Of a stretch of DNA of 64,000 nucleotides, positions 16,427-24,839 are shown piece after piece. Source of the DNA: Acidobacteriota bacterium. Lineage in GTDB: Bacteria > Acidobacteriota > Aminicenantia > Aminicenantales > Saccharicenantaceae. The stretch covers positions 1-64,000 of the forward strand of contig JAWSUF010000002.1 of the NCBI GenBank assembly GCA_033549365.1, written 5' to 3'. The translations under genes and the position numbers were made by a program. The notes beneath the pieces were generated by a model. That model was not told the DNA's origin. It was given only the letters and a program-made list of their open reading frames with translations, and did no database searches. Position 1 is the first letter of the stretch, and the number at the start of each line of letters is the position of its first letter.

Positions 16427-16455
16427 TTGTTTTTTATTCCTGAAATGCTTATTAT
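16427..16455 (+). promoter_or_regulatory. Promoter of DUF4143 gene 3
   Basis: TTGTTT (16427-16432), 17 bp spacer, TATTAT (16450-16455). Unlike the other DUF4143 genes, this one has a leader with a purine-rich GAGGGGG ribosome site before ATG 16503. Confidence 0.4.
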
Positions 16456-16502
16456 AGGGGTGTCTTTTATGCATTCATTGACTTAATAGAGGGGGTATTG
16501 CA

Positions 16503-17903
16503 ATGCATTTGGAACGCACCGCCATTAACGATTTGGAAAATTGGTTTTCACAAGACCGGAGAAAGCCCCTGGTCATCAGAGGCGCCCGGCAAGTCGGCAA
16601 ATCCACCCTGGTCAGGTTGTTTGCCGCAAAGCATGGTCTTAACCTCTATGAAGTTAATCTTGAACGCTACTCCAGGTTTGATGACGTGTTTAAGAGATTG
16701 GATGTCAAAGAAATTCTGATGGAAATTGAATATTTCACCGGGCAAGGTAAAATCCATCAGGAAAACAGCCTGATTTTTCTTGATGAAATTCAATCTGCGC
16801 CCCATGCCATCAAGGCTTTGCGCTATTTCTACGAGGATTTTCCTCAAATCCCCGTGATCGCAGCGGGCTCTCTTCTGGAACTCACGCTTTCGGATCACTC
16901 CTTTGCCATGCCGGTGGGACGTATGGAATACCTGTTTCTCGGGCCCATGAGCTTTGAGGAATTTCTGCTGGCCGGGCGGGAAACCCAGCTTCTGGACTTA
17001 TTGAACTCATTTGATTTCACAAACGCCTTTCCGCAATCCGCTCATCGGAGGTTGCTGGAATTGTTGCGGGCTTATCTGCTGGTGGGCGGCATGCCCGAAG
17101 CCGTAAAAGAATTCCTGTCTTCGAAACACCTTGAGGATGTGATTCGCGTTCACGGCTCGTTGCTTGAAACCTACAGGGACGATTTTGGGAAATATGCCCG
17201 GGGGGGCGATTTATTGAGAATTCAAAAGGTTTTTGATCACACGCCGCTTGCCGTTGGAGAAAAAGTCATCTATCGAAAGATCGACGGCGAAGCCCAGTCC
17301 AGAGAAACGAAAAAAGCGATCGATTTGCTGGCGAAAGCCGGAATCATCAGCCGGGTTCATCACTCTTCGGCTTCAGGCATCCCGCTCAGAGCGGGAAAGA
17401 AGGACAAAGTTTTCAAGCTCTACTTTTTGGATGTGGGGCTCATGAACAGGATGTGCGGCATCGACCATCTGCCCGTCTCCGGATTCGAAAACGATGTCCC
17501 CTTTATCAATAAGGGCAAGATGGCCGAACAATTCATCGCGCAGCACCTGCTCTCCATGGGCTTTCCTCATGAATCTCCCCAATTGTATTACTGGCTGCGA
17601 GAAGGACGAATGGCCAATGCGGAAGTCGATTTCCTGATCCAAGCCGGCGGCCGGATCCTGCCCATCGAAGTCAAAGCCGGAAAAACCGGCAGCTTGAAGT
17701 CCTTGCATCAGTTCATTCATGAAAAGAAACAGAACTCGGCTGCTCGATTCGATTTTTCTCCGCCTTCCAAAATGGCGGTGGAACACAAAATCGTTTCCGG
17801 CGGACGGACCGAACGTGTGCGGTTCGAACTGCTTTCCTTGCCGCTTTACATGGTCGGGCAGACCATCCGGCTGGAAGCCAAGCAACCGACGGAGGTCATA
17901 TAA
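16503..17903 (+). CDS. AAA-type ATPase with DUF4143 domain (3)
   Basis: The longest family member here, 466 residues. Walker A is GARQVGKSTL, Walker B LIFLDEIQS, sensor-like VIAAGSLLELTL with MPVGRMEYL, and the nuclease-like end NAEVDFLIQ with LPIEVKAGKTGS. It represents the YCHAYSK/HEN-type subgroup with a longer middle region than the other three copies. Its 3' end overlaps the convergent nitroreductase gene by 58 bp. Distinct promoter architecture and lower GC suggest separate acquisition. Function of the family is unresolved. Confidence 0.87.
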   Translation: MHLERTAINDLENWFSQDRRKPLVIRGARQVGKSTLVRLFAAKHGLNLYEVNLERYSRFDDVFKRLDVKEILMEIEYFTGQGKIHQENSLIFLDEIQSAPHAIKALRYFYEDFPQIPVIAAGSLLELTLSDHSFAMPVGRMEYLFLGPMSFEEFLLAGRETQLLDLLNSFDFTNAFPQSAHRRLLELLRAYLLVGGMPEAVKEFLSSKHLEDVIRVHGSLLETYRDDFGKYARGGDLLRIQKVFDHTPLAVGEKVIYRKIDGEAQSRETKKAIDLLAKAGIISRVHHSSASGIPLRAGKKDKVFKLYFLDVGLMNRMCGIDHLPVSGFENDVPFINKGKMAEQFIAQHLLSMGFPHESPQLYYWLREGRMANAEVDFLIQAGGRILPIEVKAGKTGSLKSLHQFIHEKKQNSAARFDFSPPSKMAVEHKIVSGGRTERVRFELLSLPLYMVGQTIRLEAKQPTEVI

Positions 17904-18595
17904 AGGACGGATTCCTCGATGCCGTCGGCGCCGACCAGGACGTTGACCTCGTCGTCGAAGAGCGCCGAGATCTGGCAGGAGCCGAGGCCGAGGGCTGTCG
18001 CGGCGAGGGCTGCATTCTGGGCGATATGCCCGGCGTCGAGATAAACGTAACGGTATGTGCGCTGCGCGTATTTCCAGGCCGCCCGTGCGAAAACGGCCGT
18101 CCAGATCAGCGTGAAGGCCGAATCGGCGACGAAGCCCTGCTGGAGGGCGGCCCGGGCGGTTTCGCGGCGGAAATCCCCTTCCCGCAGGCGCTCCAGCGCC
18201 GCGCCGTGAACATCGTGATGGTAGATTCCGGGTTCGACACCCTCGACGTTGAAGACGGCGGCGTAAGTTTCAACCGGATAGAGCGCACCGGCCGAAGGCG
18301 TTGTTCTCAAAATGAAGCCGCCCGTTCGCCCGGTGACGCCCTGCGCGGCCCAGAGAATCTGCGACATTTCGCTCAAAGAAAGAGGTTTCTCCGAGAAATC
18401 ACGGACGCTGCGGCGCGCCGCCATCGTTTCCCACAACGAGGGTCCGCCCTTCGTTTCGGGCGGAGCGAGGGAAATGCGCGGCGCATCGGGAAACGTTCGG
18501 AAGGGCGGTGGACGAAGGGCCGCGGGCTTTCGCCCGGCCATGGCCTCGCGCCGGTATTTGGTTTCCTGCTGAAAGCGTTCGCCGATGTCATCCAT
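17846..18595 (-). CDS. SagB/ThcOx-type nitroreductase
   Basis: FMN-dependent oxidoreductase of 249 residues. Signature blocks: WETMAARRSVRDFSEKPLSL, LWAAQGVTG, the TTPSAGALYPVETYA motif of SagB-type dehydrogenases, and GHIAQNAALAATALGLGSCQ. SagB homologues oxidise azolines in peptide natural products, but stand-alone copies are common and their substrates unknown. No cyclodehydratase is nearby. Its ATG overlaps the stop of an upstream truncated frame by 8 bp, so it once was in an operon with another gene now mostly lost. Confidence 0.85.
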   Translation of the reverse strand: MDDIGERFQQETKYRREAMAGRKPAALRPPPFRTFPDAPRISLAPPETKGGPSLWETMAARRSVRDFSEKPLSLSEMSQILWAAQGVTGRTGGFILRTTPSAGALYPVETYAAVFNVEGVEPGIYHHDVHGAALERLREGDFRRETARAALQQGFVADSAFTLIWTAVFARAAWKYAQRTYRYVYLDAGHIAQNAALAATALGLGSCQISALFDDEVNVLVGADGIEESVLYMTSVGCLASSRMVCPTM

Positions 18596-18699
18596 GATTT
18601 CCTCCCAGGCGGGCCGACAAGGCGTAATCGACCATCATTTCGCCGAACATCTCCGGTTGCTTCTCCTTGAGTTCAAAAAGGTTATCACGAACCCGCACG
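18588..18699 (-). pseudogene. C-terminal remnant of a lost upstream gene
   Basis: A coding-like frame reading RVRDNLFELKEKQPEMFGEM then MVDYALSARLGG and ending at 18588 within ATGGATGA of the nitroreductase gene. Going upstream it meets repeat copy C at about 18700 and stops making sense. I do not recognise the family. The 8 bp overlap is typical of translational coupling, so this was a real neighbour decapitated by repeat insertion or recombination. Confidence 0.45.
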
Positions 18700-19000
18700 C
18701 TTGAAAAGAGCGAGCCCGATCTCAAGTTCGGCTTCCGCTCTTCGGGCTCGGGGGGATCCCTTCGCAAGACGCGGCCGGATCGTCCTTGCTCCCGTCCGGG
18801 TTTTTAACGCCGTTCCCTCACCGTTCCGAGAGGCGCCTGCGGAACTCGCACGGCAGACTTTCGATCTGCAGAGTATTTCTCACATCCCGATCCCACCCGC
18901 AGGATTGTTCAAGCTCAGACATCCTCGGCGCCCAAGATCGGGTCTCCTCCCGGAACGGCGAGTGAAGGCTAATCATCATGACTTATCGTCACCCTAGACA
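18700..19000 (-). repeat. Structured GC-rich repeat, copy C
   Basis: On the minus strand 18727-18790 matches copy A 11140-11207 (shared blocks include CGAAGGGAT, CCCGAGCCCGAA and AGCGGAAGCCGA). A perfect 9 bp inverted repeat, CGAGCCCGA (18711-18719) with TCGGGCTCG (18742-18750), lies at its end. The remainder to 19000 is GC-rich and hairpin-prone (e.g. GCAGA/TCTGC around CTTTCGA), with no credible gene. Confidence 0.55.
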
Positions 19001-19259
19001 TATGAAAACGGACGCTTTAAGATGATGGGGGCACCTCCATAAGGTCGTAAAAGGGTTTGGAGTCTCTGAAGAACCCGGAGGCTAATCGGACTGGGATGTT
19101 TCTAGGAACCCATAACTGTGACATCCGATTCTTCGGATAGTACGCAAGGTAAACCCTCCCATGGTCGCTGCGGGCGACCCGGCCGCTCCCGCTCCGGGAC
19201 TGTGAGCGCGCCAAGATTGTCGCAACCAAACCGACGCGCTGAGATCGGCTCGCCCTTGA
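19001..19259. repeat. Degenerate repeat copy E and unassigned sequence
   Basis: Bases 19190-19258 align with copy A 10950-11065 lacking the central hairpins: GGGACTGT, GCCAAGATTGTCG and TGAGATCGGC blocks are in the same order. It stops 3 bp before the uvrA stop codon. Bases 19001-19160 hold no feature I can support; a 70-codon minus-strand frame there is not convincing. Confidence 0.4.
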
Positions 19260-19261
19260 GA

Positions 19262-21982
19262 TCAGGATAGATAACGTTTAAGGTAGCGGGCGGTGATGGA
19301 CCGGCGGGAGCGGACGATCTCCTCCGGCGGGCCGGCGGCGACGACGCGGCCGCCCTTGTCCCCGCCTTCCGGGCCGAGGTCGATCACGTAATCGGCGCAC
19401 TTGACGACATCGAGGTTGTGTTCTATCACGGCCACGGTGTGGCCCTCGTCGACAAGTCTGTGGAAACAGTCCAGAAGAACCGAGACGTCGTCGGGGTGAA
19501 GGCCGATCGTCGGCTCGTCGAAAAGATAAAGGATGCGCTTGCCTTTCTCGTGGACGAGGTGATGGGCGAGCTTGATGCGCTGAAGCTCGCCGCCCGAAAG
19601 GGTCGTCGTCGGCTGGCCGAGCTTCAGGTAGCCGAGCCCGACCTCGGCCAACGGCGAGAGCTTGCGGACGATGTCCTTCCGATCGGCGAAAAAGTCAAGG
19701 GCGTCCGTGACCGTCATGGACAGCACGTCGTCGATGTTTTTCCCTTCATAGCGGATGTCGAGGATTTCGTCCTTGAAACGCTTTCCCTTGCAGGCCTCGC
19801 AGGTCAGGACGACGTCGGAGAGAAACTGCATTTCGACGACCTGGCGTCCGGCGCCTTCGCAGGGCTCGCACCGGCCTCCCGCCGCGTTAAAGGAGAAATA
19901 GCCCGGCCTGAAGCCCATGACCTTGGCCTCGCGCGTCCGGCTGAAAAGGCTGCGGATGCCGTCCATGGCCTTGGTGTAAGTCGCCGGGATGGAGCGGGGC
20001 GACGTGCCGAGCGGCGACTGGTCGACGATGAGAACCTTGTCCAGAAATTCCCGGCCCCGGATTTCGCGAAATCCGCCGTCGGAGGTTCCGGTTAGGCCCT
20101 TGTAGAGAACGTCGTAGAGCAGCGTGCTTTTTCCCGAGCCGGAAACGCCCGTGACGCAGGTGAAGACGCCGAGGGGGAGGGCGACGTCGATGTTTTTGAG
20201 GTTGTGTTTGGATGCGCCCGAAACAACGATCTCGCGGCGGGACTGGCGGCGGGAGTCCGGCACGGGAATGGACTTTTCTCCCCGAATGTAGGCCGCCGTG
20301 ATGGACGATCGATCCTTGAGGAACCGATCCGCCGGACCGGCAAAGACGATGCGCCCTCCGGCCTCTCCGGCCCGCGGCCCGAGGTCGATAATGTATTCGG
20401 CGGCCCGGATGATGTCGGGGTCGTGTTCGACGACGACAACGGTGTTTCCGATGTCCTTCAGCGAGTTGAGGATGCCGACGAGGCGGGCGTTGTCCCGGGG
20501 ATGAAGGCCGACGCTCGGCTCGTCGAGGACGAACAGCGTGCCGACAAGCGAGGCGCTGAGCGTCGCGGCCAGGTTGATCCTCTGGGCCTCGCCGCCGCTC
20601 AGGGTGAAAGTCATGCGGTCGAGGGTGAGGTAATCGAGGCCGACTTCGAGAAGAAAGAGAAGGCGGTTGCGGATCTCCGTCGAGAGCTTGCCGGCCACGG
20701 GCCGCTCATGGTCCTTGAGCCCGGATTCGTATTTTTCGAGGAATGCAGCGGCCTCGCGCACGGTCAGGCGCAGGAAATCGCCGATCGAAAGATCGCCGAT
20801 CCGCACGGCCCGGGCCTCCGGGTTGAGGCGGACGCCGCCGCATGACGGGCAGGGCGTGTAGGAGCGATAGCGGCTGAGGAGGACGCGGACCTGGACCTTG
20901 TATTTTTTCCTCTGAAGCCGGTCGAAAAAACCCTTGACGCCGCGATAGCCGTTTCCGCCTTCGAAGACCCAACGCTGCTGGTCGGGGGTGAGATCGCGAT
21001 ATGGGATGTCGACCGGCACGCCGGCGCCCGCCGCTTCCTTGAGGAGCCGCCGCTGGAAGGGGCGTGAGAGCGGTTTGGTCCAGGGTTCGACGGCGCCGTC
21101 GGCCAGGGATTTCGACGGGTCCGGGACGACTTTGGCCGGGTCGACGACGGCCAGGTCGCCGAAGCCGCTGCATTCGGAGCAGGCGCCCTGCGGGCTGTTG
21201 AAGGAGAAGAGATTGGGATAGGGATCCTCGGTCGAAATCCCGCACGTGCGGCATTCGAGCCGGTCGGAAAACAGGATCTCGCGGCCGTCCTCGACGAGCA
21301 CACGGGCTCGTCCGCCGCCGCGCTTCATGGCCGCCTCCAGGGAATCCGCGAGACGCTCCCGTTCCGCGGGGTCGACGGCCAGCTTGTCGGCCAGAATGTC
21401 GACCGCGCCGGCATTTTGCGAGAAGGCCTCCTCGACGGGGAGAACGTCGCCGTTCGAAACGGCCCGGTGGTAGCCGTCCGTTTTCAACTTGGCCAGACCG
21501 TTTTCCCGCGGCCAGGCGAAGGCGATGAGAATCCGGGTTCCGTAAGGCAGGGCGAGGAGGGTTTCGACCATGGCGTCGATTGTGTCGCGCTGAAGGGGTT
21601 TGCCGCAGGACACGCAGTGGACGACGCCCGCCCGGGCGTAGAGAATCCGAAGATAATCGTGGATTTCGGTGACTGTCGCCACGGTCGAGCGGGGGTTCTT
21701 GGTCGAGGCCTTCTGCTGGATGGCCACGGCCGGCGGAATGCCCTCGATGGATTCGGCGTCGGGCTTTTCCATCCGTTCGAGGAACTGGCGGGCGTAGGAG
21801 GACAGGGATTCGAGGAAACGGCGCTGTCCCTCGGCGTAAAGCGTGTCGAAGGCCAGGGAGGATTTGCCCGAGCCGCTGACGCCCGTAACGACGATGAGCT
21901 TGAAAAGCGGGATGTCCAGGTCGACGGACTTCAGGTTGTGGACGCGGACGCCCCGCAGCGCGATCGTTTCTTTCGATGTCAT
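19262..21982 (-). CDS. uvrA: Excinuclease ABC subunit A
   Basis: DNA damage-recognition ATPase of nucleotide excision repair, 906 residues. It has two ABC ATPase cores. Walker A motifs are GVSGSGKSSLAFDTL and GVSGSGKSTLLYDVL; signature motifs are LSGGEAQRI and LSGGELQRI. Zinc-binding Cys pairs are in CVSCGKP, CRTCG...CSECSGFG and CEPCEGAG...CEACKGKRF. A UvrB partner is not in the window. Expression probably starts in the 120 bp between its ATG and the insertion sequence, which now occupies its upstream side. Complete and apparently functional. Confidence 0.97.
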   Translation of the reverse strand: MTSKETIALRGVRVHNLKSVDLDIPLFKLIVVTGVSGSGKSSLAFDTLYAEGQRRFLESLSSYARQFLERMEKPDAESIEGIPPAVAIQQKASTKNPRSTVATVTEIHDYLRILYARAGVVHCVSCGKPLQRDTIDAMVETLLALPYGTRILIAFAWPRENGLAKLKTDGYHRAVSNGDVLPVEEAFSQNAGAVDILADKLAVDPAERERLADSLEAAMKRGGGRARVLVEDGREILFSDRLECRTCGISTEDPYPNLFSFNSPQGACSECSGFGDLAVVDPAKVVPDPSKSLADGAVEPWTKPLSRPFQRRLLKEAAGAGVPVDIPYRDLTPDQQRWVFEGGNGYRGVKGFFDRLQRKKYKVQVRVLLSRYRSYTPCPSCGGVRLNPEARAVRIGDLSIGDFLRLTVREAAAFLEKYESGLKDHERPVAGKLSTEIRNRLLFLLEVGLDYLTLDRMTFTLSGGEAQRINLAATLSASLVGTLFVLDEPSVGLHPRDNARLVGILNSLKDIGNTVVVVEHDPDIIRAAEYIIDLGPRAGEAGGRIVFAGPADRFLKDRSSITAAYIRGEKSIPVPDSRRQSRREIVVSGASKHNLKNIDVALPLGVFTCVTGVSGSGKSTLLYDVLYKGLTGTSDGGFREIRGREFLDKVLIVDQSPLGTSPRSIPATYTKAMDGIRSLFSRTREAKVMGFRPGYFSFNAAGGRCEPCEGAGRQVVEMQFLSDVVLTCEACKGKRFKDEILDIRYEGKNIDDVLSMTVTDALDFFADRKDIVRKLSPLAEVGLGYLKLGQPTTTLSGGELQRIKLAHHLVHEKGKRILYLFDEPTIGLHPDDVSVLLDCFHRLVDEGHTVAVIEHNLDVVKCADYVIDLGPEGGDKGGRVVAAGPPEEIVRSRRSITARYLKRYLS

Positions 21983-22039
21983 GGCAAATCTCGAAAAACC
22001 ATTATACCCGATCTATTCATAGGTAACATGATGATGTGA

Positions 22040-22098
22040 TGCACCTCCCCCGGGGGTTTGATAGACTCCCCGGTGGAAACTCTATTTTAGGAGGTGCA
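22040..22098 (+). promoter_or_regulatory. Nested hairpin hiding the transposase ribosome site
   Basis: TGCACCTCC (22040-22048) is fully complementary to GGAGGTGCA (22090-22098), which contains the Shine-Dalgarno of the transposase. Inside it, CCGGGG (22050-22055) pairs with CCCCGG (22068-22073). A transcript entering from outside the element would fold and mask the ribosome site. This is a known protection strategy in other insertion sequences and is inferred here. Confidence 0.55.
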
Positions 22099-22101
22099 CG
22101 G

Positions 22102-23118
22102 ATGCATTATGTCGGGATTGACCATCATCGTCAATACTCCCACATGACGATGATGGACAAGGAAGGTCAGGTACTTCGATCGGCCCGGGTTCCCAACCTT
22201 CGGGCCGAGATCGAGAAGTTCCTGGAAGGAGGGGAGGCGCTGGAAGCAGTCATCGAGACGGGCCGTTCGAGCTACACGATGGTGGATGTTCTCGAGCAGA
22301 TCGGGGTTTCGGTCAAAATCGCCCATCCGAATGAAGTGAAGGCGATTGCTCGGGCGAAGATCAAGACGGACAAGCGCGACTCCGAGGTGCTGGCTCATCT
22401 TTTACGGATGAACATGATTCCGGAGGTCTATCGGCGATCTCCGGAGAACCGGCAAGCACAGCGGGTCTTGCGGCAGCGGGCTTTTTATGTCCGCACGATG
22501 ACGGCACTGAAGAACCGGGTTTATGCGTTTCTGGCTCAGCAGAAAGAAGAGGTGCGGGGGGAAGTTGCGCGGGAGACCAATATTTTTTCCGCTAAAGGTC
22601 AGAAGGTGCTCCTGGGACTGGATCTGGATCGTGGGGAGATGAGACTCCTGCTGGCGCTGCTGAAAACGCACCGGCATTTAGAGACAAAGATCGCGGAATC
22701 GACCGCGCTTGTCGAAAAGCTCTATGAAGAGATCCGGGAAGCTCAGCTCATCCGAACCATTCCCGGGTTCGGAAAATATTTATCGGTTCTGGTGGCCGTG
22801 GAGATCGCCGACCTGAACCGGTTTTCCGACGCGGCCCATCTTCATGCCTACGCCGGGGTCATTCCTTCGATCCACAGCTCCGGGGATAAGACCTATCACG
22901 GCAAAATCATTCGGGCCGGGAATCGCTGGTTGCGCTGGGCGGCGGTGGAAGCGGTCTGGCCGGCCATCCGGGCGGATTTTGACCTGCGCGGCTTTTACGA
23001 GCGTCTGTGCCGAAGAAAAGGCGCCAATAAAGCCAAAGTGGCCACGGCCAGGCGATTGTTGACCATTATCTACAAGGTTTGGAAGGAGCAACGCAATTAC
23101 ATTCCTTATCGGAGATAA
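22102..23118 (+). CDS. IS110-family transposase (DEDD type)
   Basis: ATG 22102 follows AGGAGG by 7 bp; 338 residues. The N-terminal RuvC-like DEDD domain shows GIDHHRQYSHM (first Asp), VIETG (Glu) and KTDKRDSEVLAHLL (Asp pair). The C-terminal Tnp_20 domain has IPGFGKYLS, then LHAYAGVIPSIHSSGDK with the catalytic Ser region and GNRWLRWAAVEA. IS110-family recombinases use a bridge (seek) RNA from the element's own noncoding end to choose target and donor. The gene is intact. Confidence 0.92.
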   Translation: MHYVGIDHHRQYSHMTMMDKEGQVLRSARVPNLRAEIEKFLEGGEALEAVIETGRSSYTMVDVLEQIGVSVKIAHPNEVKAIARAKIKTDKRDSEVLAHLLRMNMIPEVYRRSPENRQAQRVLRQRAFYVRTMTALKNRVYAFLAQQKEEVRGEVARETNIFSAKGQKVLLGLDLDRGEMRLLLALLKTHRHLETKIAESTALVEKLYEEIREAQLIRTIPGFGKYLSVLVAVEIADLNRFSDAAHLHAYAGVIPSIHSSGDKTYHGKIIRAGNRWLRWAAVEAVWPAIRADFDLRGFYERLCRRKGANKAKVATARRLLTIIYKVWKEQRNYIPYRR

Positions 23119-23311
23119 CTCGGTCGCCTTGAGGCATTCTTTAATGGACTTGAGAAGGTCGCATTGTTTCATAGGTTAAGGGGCCGGGACCTGACGTTAG
23201 AGTGTGTGCGGACATGGCTTTCGAGCCAAGGGCACGGATAGAAGGATGGTCCACAAGACCTAAAGAGAAGGCAAAAAGAAGAAAAAGAAAGGAGGCGATC
23301 AAGAAAGTATT
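23119..23311 (+). ncRNA. Probable bridge/seek RNA region of the IS
   Basis: Noncoding 3' end of the element, where IS1111-group elements encode their guide RNA. A clear hairpin occurs: GTGC (23206-23209) with GCAC (23232-23235), enclosing TGGCT (23215-23219) and AGCCA (23224-23228) around a TTCG tetraloop. The purine-rich tail (23265-23300) looks single-stranded. Guide loops were not assigned. Confidence 0.5.
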
Positions 23312-23358
23312 TGCATCACATCATCATAGAAAGAAGGCCGATGTGCTTCCTGCGTTTG

Positions 23359-23387
23359 TTGACGAAATGACGGAATTCCGCTATTCT
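23359..23387 (+). promoter_or_regulatory. Promoter of the AbrB/PIN/mntP operon
   Basis: TTGACG (23359-23364), 17 bp spacer, TATTCT (23382-23387), 28 bp before ATG 23416, which has GGAGGAG upstream. It lies just outside the right repeat of the insertion sequence. Confidence 0.6.
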
Positions 23388-23415
23388 GAAATCAGCAATC
23401 CGGAGGAGATCCATC

Positions 23416-23703
23416 ATGGCGGAACCGAAGCCTTATGCCGCGGAGGTCAAATCGCGGGGCCAATTGACCATTCCTAAAAAAATCCGGGAAGCGGGTTATA
23501 TGGAGGAGGGTCAGAGCGTGACCCTCATCCCGATCGGGGATTCTCTTCTGGTGACGCCCAGGTCGCTGAAACTCGAGGACGCCCGCCGGGAGCTCCGGCG
23601 GATGCTCAAAACTTCGGGTCTGTCCCTGAAAGAGCTGATTGACGGCCTGGACGACGCAAGAGCCCGGATGCGCGACGAATCCCATGCCAGGGAAAAAGAC
23701 TAG
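23416..23703 (+). CDS. AbrB/SpoVT-type antitoxin
   Basis: Protein of 95 residues. The swapped-hairpin AbrB domain is visible in AEVKSRGQLTIPKKIREAGYMEEGQSVTLIP (motif GQLTIPKKIRE). The C-terminal helix (LSLKELIDGLDDARARM) should contact the toxin. It overlaps the PIN gene by 20 bp in a different frame. It probably represses its own promoter at 23359 and neutralises the PIN nuclease. Confidence 0.82.
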   Translation: MAEPKPYAAEVKSRGQLTIPKKIREAGYMEEGQSVTLIPIGDSLLVTPRSLKLEDARRELRRMLKTSGLSLKELIDGLDDARARMRDESHAREKD

Positions 23704-24175
23704 GATTTTTCTGGACTCGAACGTCATCGTGTCGGGACTTTTTTCCGACCGGGGTGCGCCACGTATCATTCTCGACATCCTGAGTCTCGATCTTCCCGCT
23801 CTCAAACCAATGACGGGAGCCTATAACATCGGCGAAATCGAAAGAACCCTCAGGGTGAAGCTGCCGGCCGCGCTTTCAACGTTCCGCACGGCTCTGAAGC
23901 TGATGAATCCCGAAATTGTGGCCTTGCCTTCGGAAGGCGATCTTGCGCCTCTTGTCGGCTTGACGGCGGCAAAAGACCTGCCGGTCATTGCCTCCGCGAT
24001 TTCCGGAAAAGCCGATATCCTTGTCACGTGCGACGTCAAGCATCTCCTGAAGATTGAAAAAAGCCGCCTTTCCTTCAAGATCGCATCACCCGCGGATTTT
24101 CTCGACGACCTTCTGCCGGAGATTCTCAAAAACTTCATGCTATCATGGCGGGCCGTGCACGGAAGTGAACCATGA
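23684..24175 (+). CDS. PIN-domain toxin (PRORP/COG1569 type)
   Basis: ATG 23684 gives 163 residues; longer upstream frames belong to the antitoxin. PIN residues: FLDSNVIVSGLF (first Asp), IGEIERTL (Glu), AKDLPVIASAISGKADILVTCD (Asp pair) and DVKHLLK. It resembles the putative toxin family of COG1569. Overlap with the antitoxin at one end and a 4 bp ATGA overlap with mntP at the other make a three-gene operon. Ribonuclease activity is inferred from the family. Confidence 0.8.
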   Translation: MPGKKTRIFLDSNVIVSGLFSDRGAPRIILDILSLDLPALKPMTGAYNIGEIERTLRVKLPAALSTFRTALKLMNPEIVALPSEGDLAPLVGLTAAKDLPVIASAISGKADILVTCDVKHLLKIEKSRLSFKIASPADFLDDLLPEILKNFMLSWRAVHGSEP

Positions 24176-24732
24176 GCGTTGTCGTGATTCTCGGGATCGC
24201 CGTCGGCCTGGCCATGGACGCCTTCGCCGTCGCTCTGGGTGCAAGCTGCGGACGGGGCGGGCTTCAGCGCGGACAGATTTTGCGGCTCGCCGCCGCCTTC
24301 GGCTTCTTCCAGTTCGCCATGCCGATCGTCGGCTGGGCGGCCGGATCATCCGTCGTTCATATCATCGAAAAATGGGACCATTGGGCGGCTTTCGGGCTTC
24401 TTCTTTTCGTCGGCGGCCGCATGATTTTCGAGTCCTTCCGGAAAAAGGGAGGCGATGATGCCTGCCGGACAGATCCGACCCGCGGCGGCTCCCTTTTCCT
24501 TCTCTCCGTGGCCACGAGCATCGACGCCCTGGCCGTCGGACTCGGGATCGGCGTCATGGGCGAGCCCATCCTCTTTCCGGCCGTCGTCATCGGCGTCGTC
24601 TGTTTCTTTTTCACCGTTCTCGGCGCCGTTCTCGGACCTGTCGCCGGCCGCGTGGCCGGAAAGCGGGCCGAACTTTCCGGCGGCCTCGTGCTGATCGCCA
24701 TCGGCGTCAAAATCCTGATCGAGCACCTCTGA
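24172..24732 (+). CDS. mntP: Manganese efflux pump MntP
   Basis: Inner-membrane Mn(II) exporter of 186 residues with six hydrophobic helices. The two family signatures with membrane Asp residues are present: GLAMDAFAVALGAS and SVATSIDALAVGLGIG. It overlaps the PIN toxin stop by 4 bp, so it is co-transcribed with a toxin-antitoxin pair, an unexpected partner. The Mn riboswitch often found before mntP is absent, consistent with its internal operon position. Confidence 0.92.
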   Translation: MSVVVILGIAVGLAMDAFAVALGASCGRGGLQRGQILRLAAAFGFFQFAMPIVGWAAGSSVVHIIEKWDHWAAFGLLLFVGGRMIFESFRKKGGDDACRTDPTRGGSLFLLSVATSIDALAVGLGIGVMGEPILFPAVVIGVVCFFFTVLGAVLGPVAGRVAGKRAELSGGLVLIAIGVKILIEHL

Positions 24733-24839
24733 ATGCATTATCTAAGCATCCGCTCGACCAGCCTGAGGAGTTATTTGAAAGACATCAGTTCTCTGAAAAA
24801 GCAAGCATTGGGACGGTTGTCGATCCTCGAATCCGATGA

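Larger units (their letters stand above)
22028..23327 (+). mobile_element. IS110-family insertion sequence, IS1111-like group
   Basis: A single transposase gene bounded by perfect 16 bp inverted repeats: ATGATGATGTGATGCA at 22028-22043 and its complement at 23312-23327. IS1111-group elements have such subterminal repeats, a short 5' end and a long 3' noncoding end, as here (about 60 and 190 bp). The exact termini lie a few bases outside the repeats and cannot be fixed without an empty site. The element sits 46 bp upstream of uvrA. Confidence 0.8.

Noticed and set aside
19017-19229. A 70-codon minus-strand frame between repeats C and E
   Set aside because: It has no ribosome site, no family I recognise, and its 5' part lies in repeat E.
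23202-23477. A 91-codon frame across the right end of the insertion sequence
   Set aside because: It crosses the IS end and the next gene's promoter, is Lys/Arg-rich by purine bias, and overlaps the predicted guide RNA.
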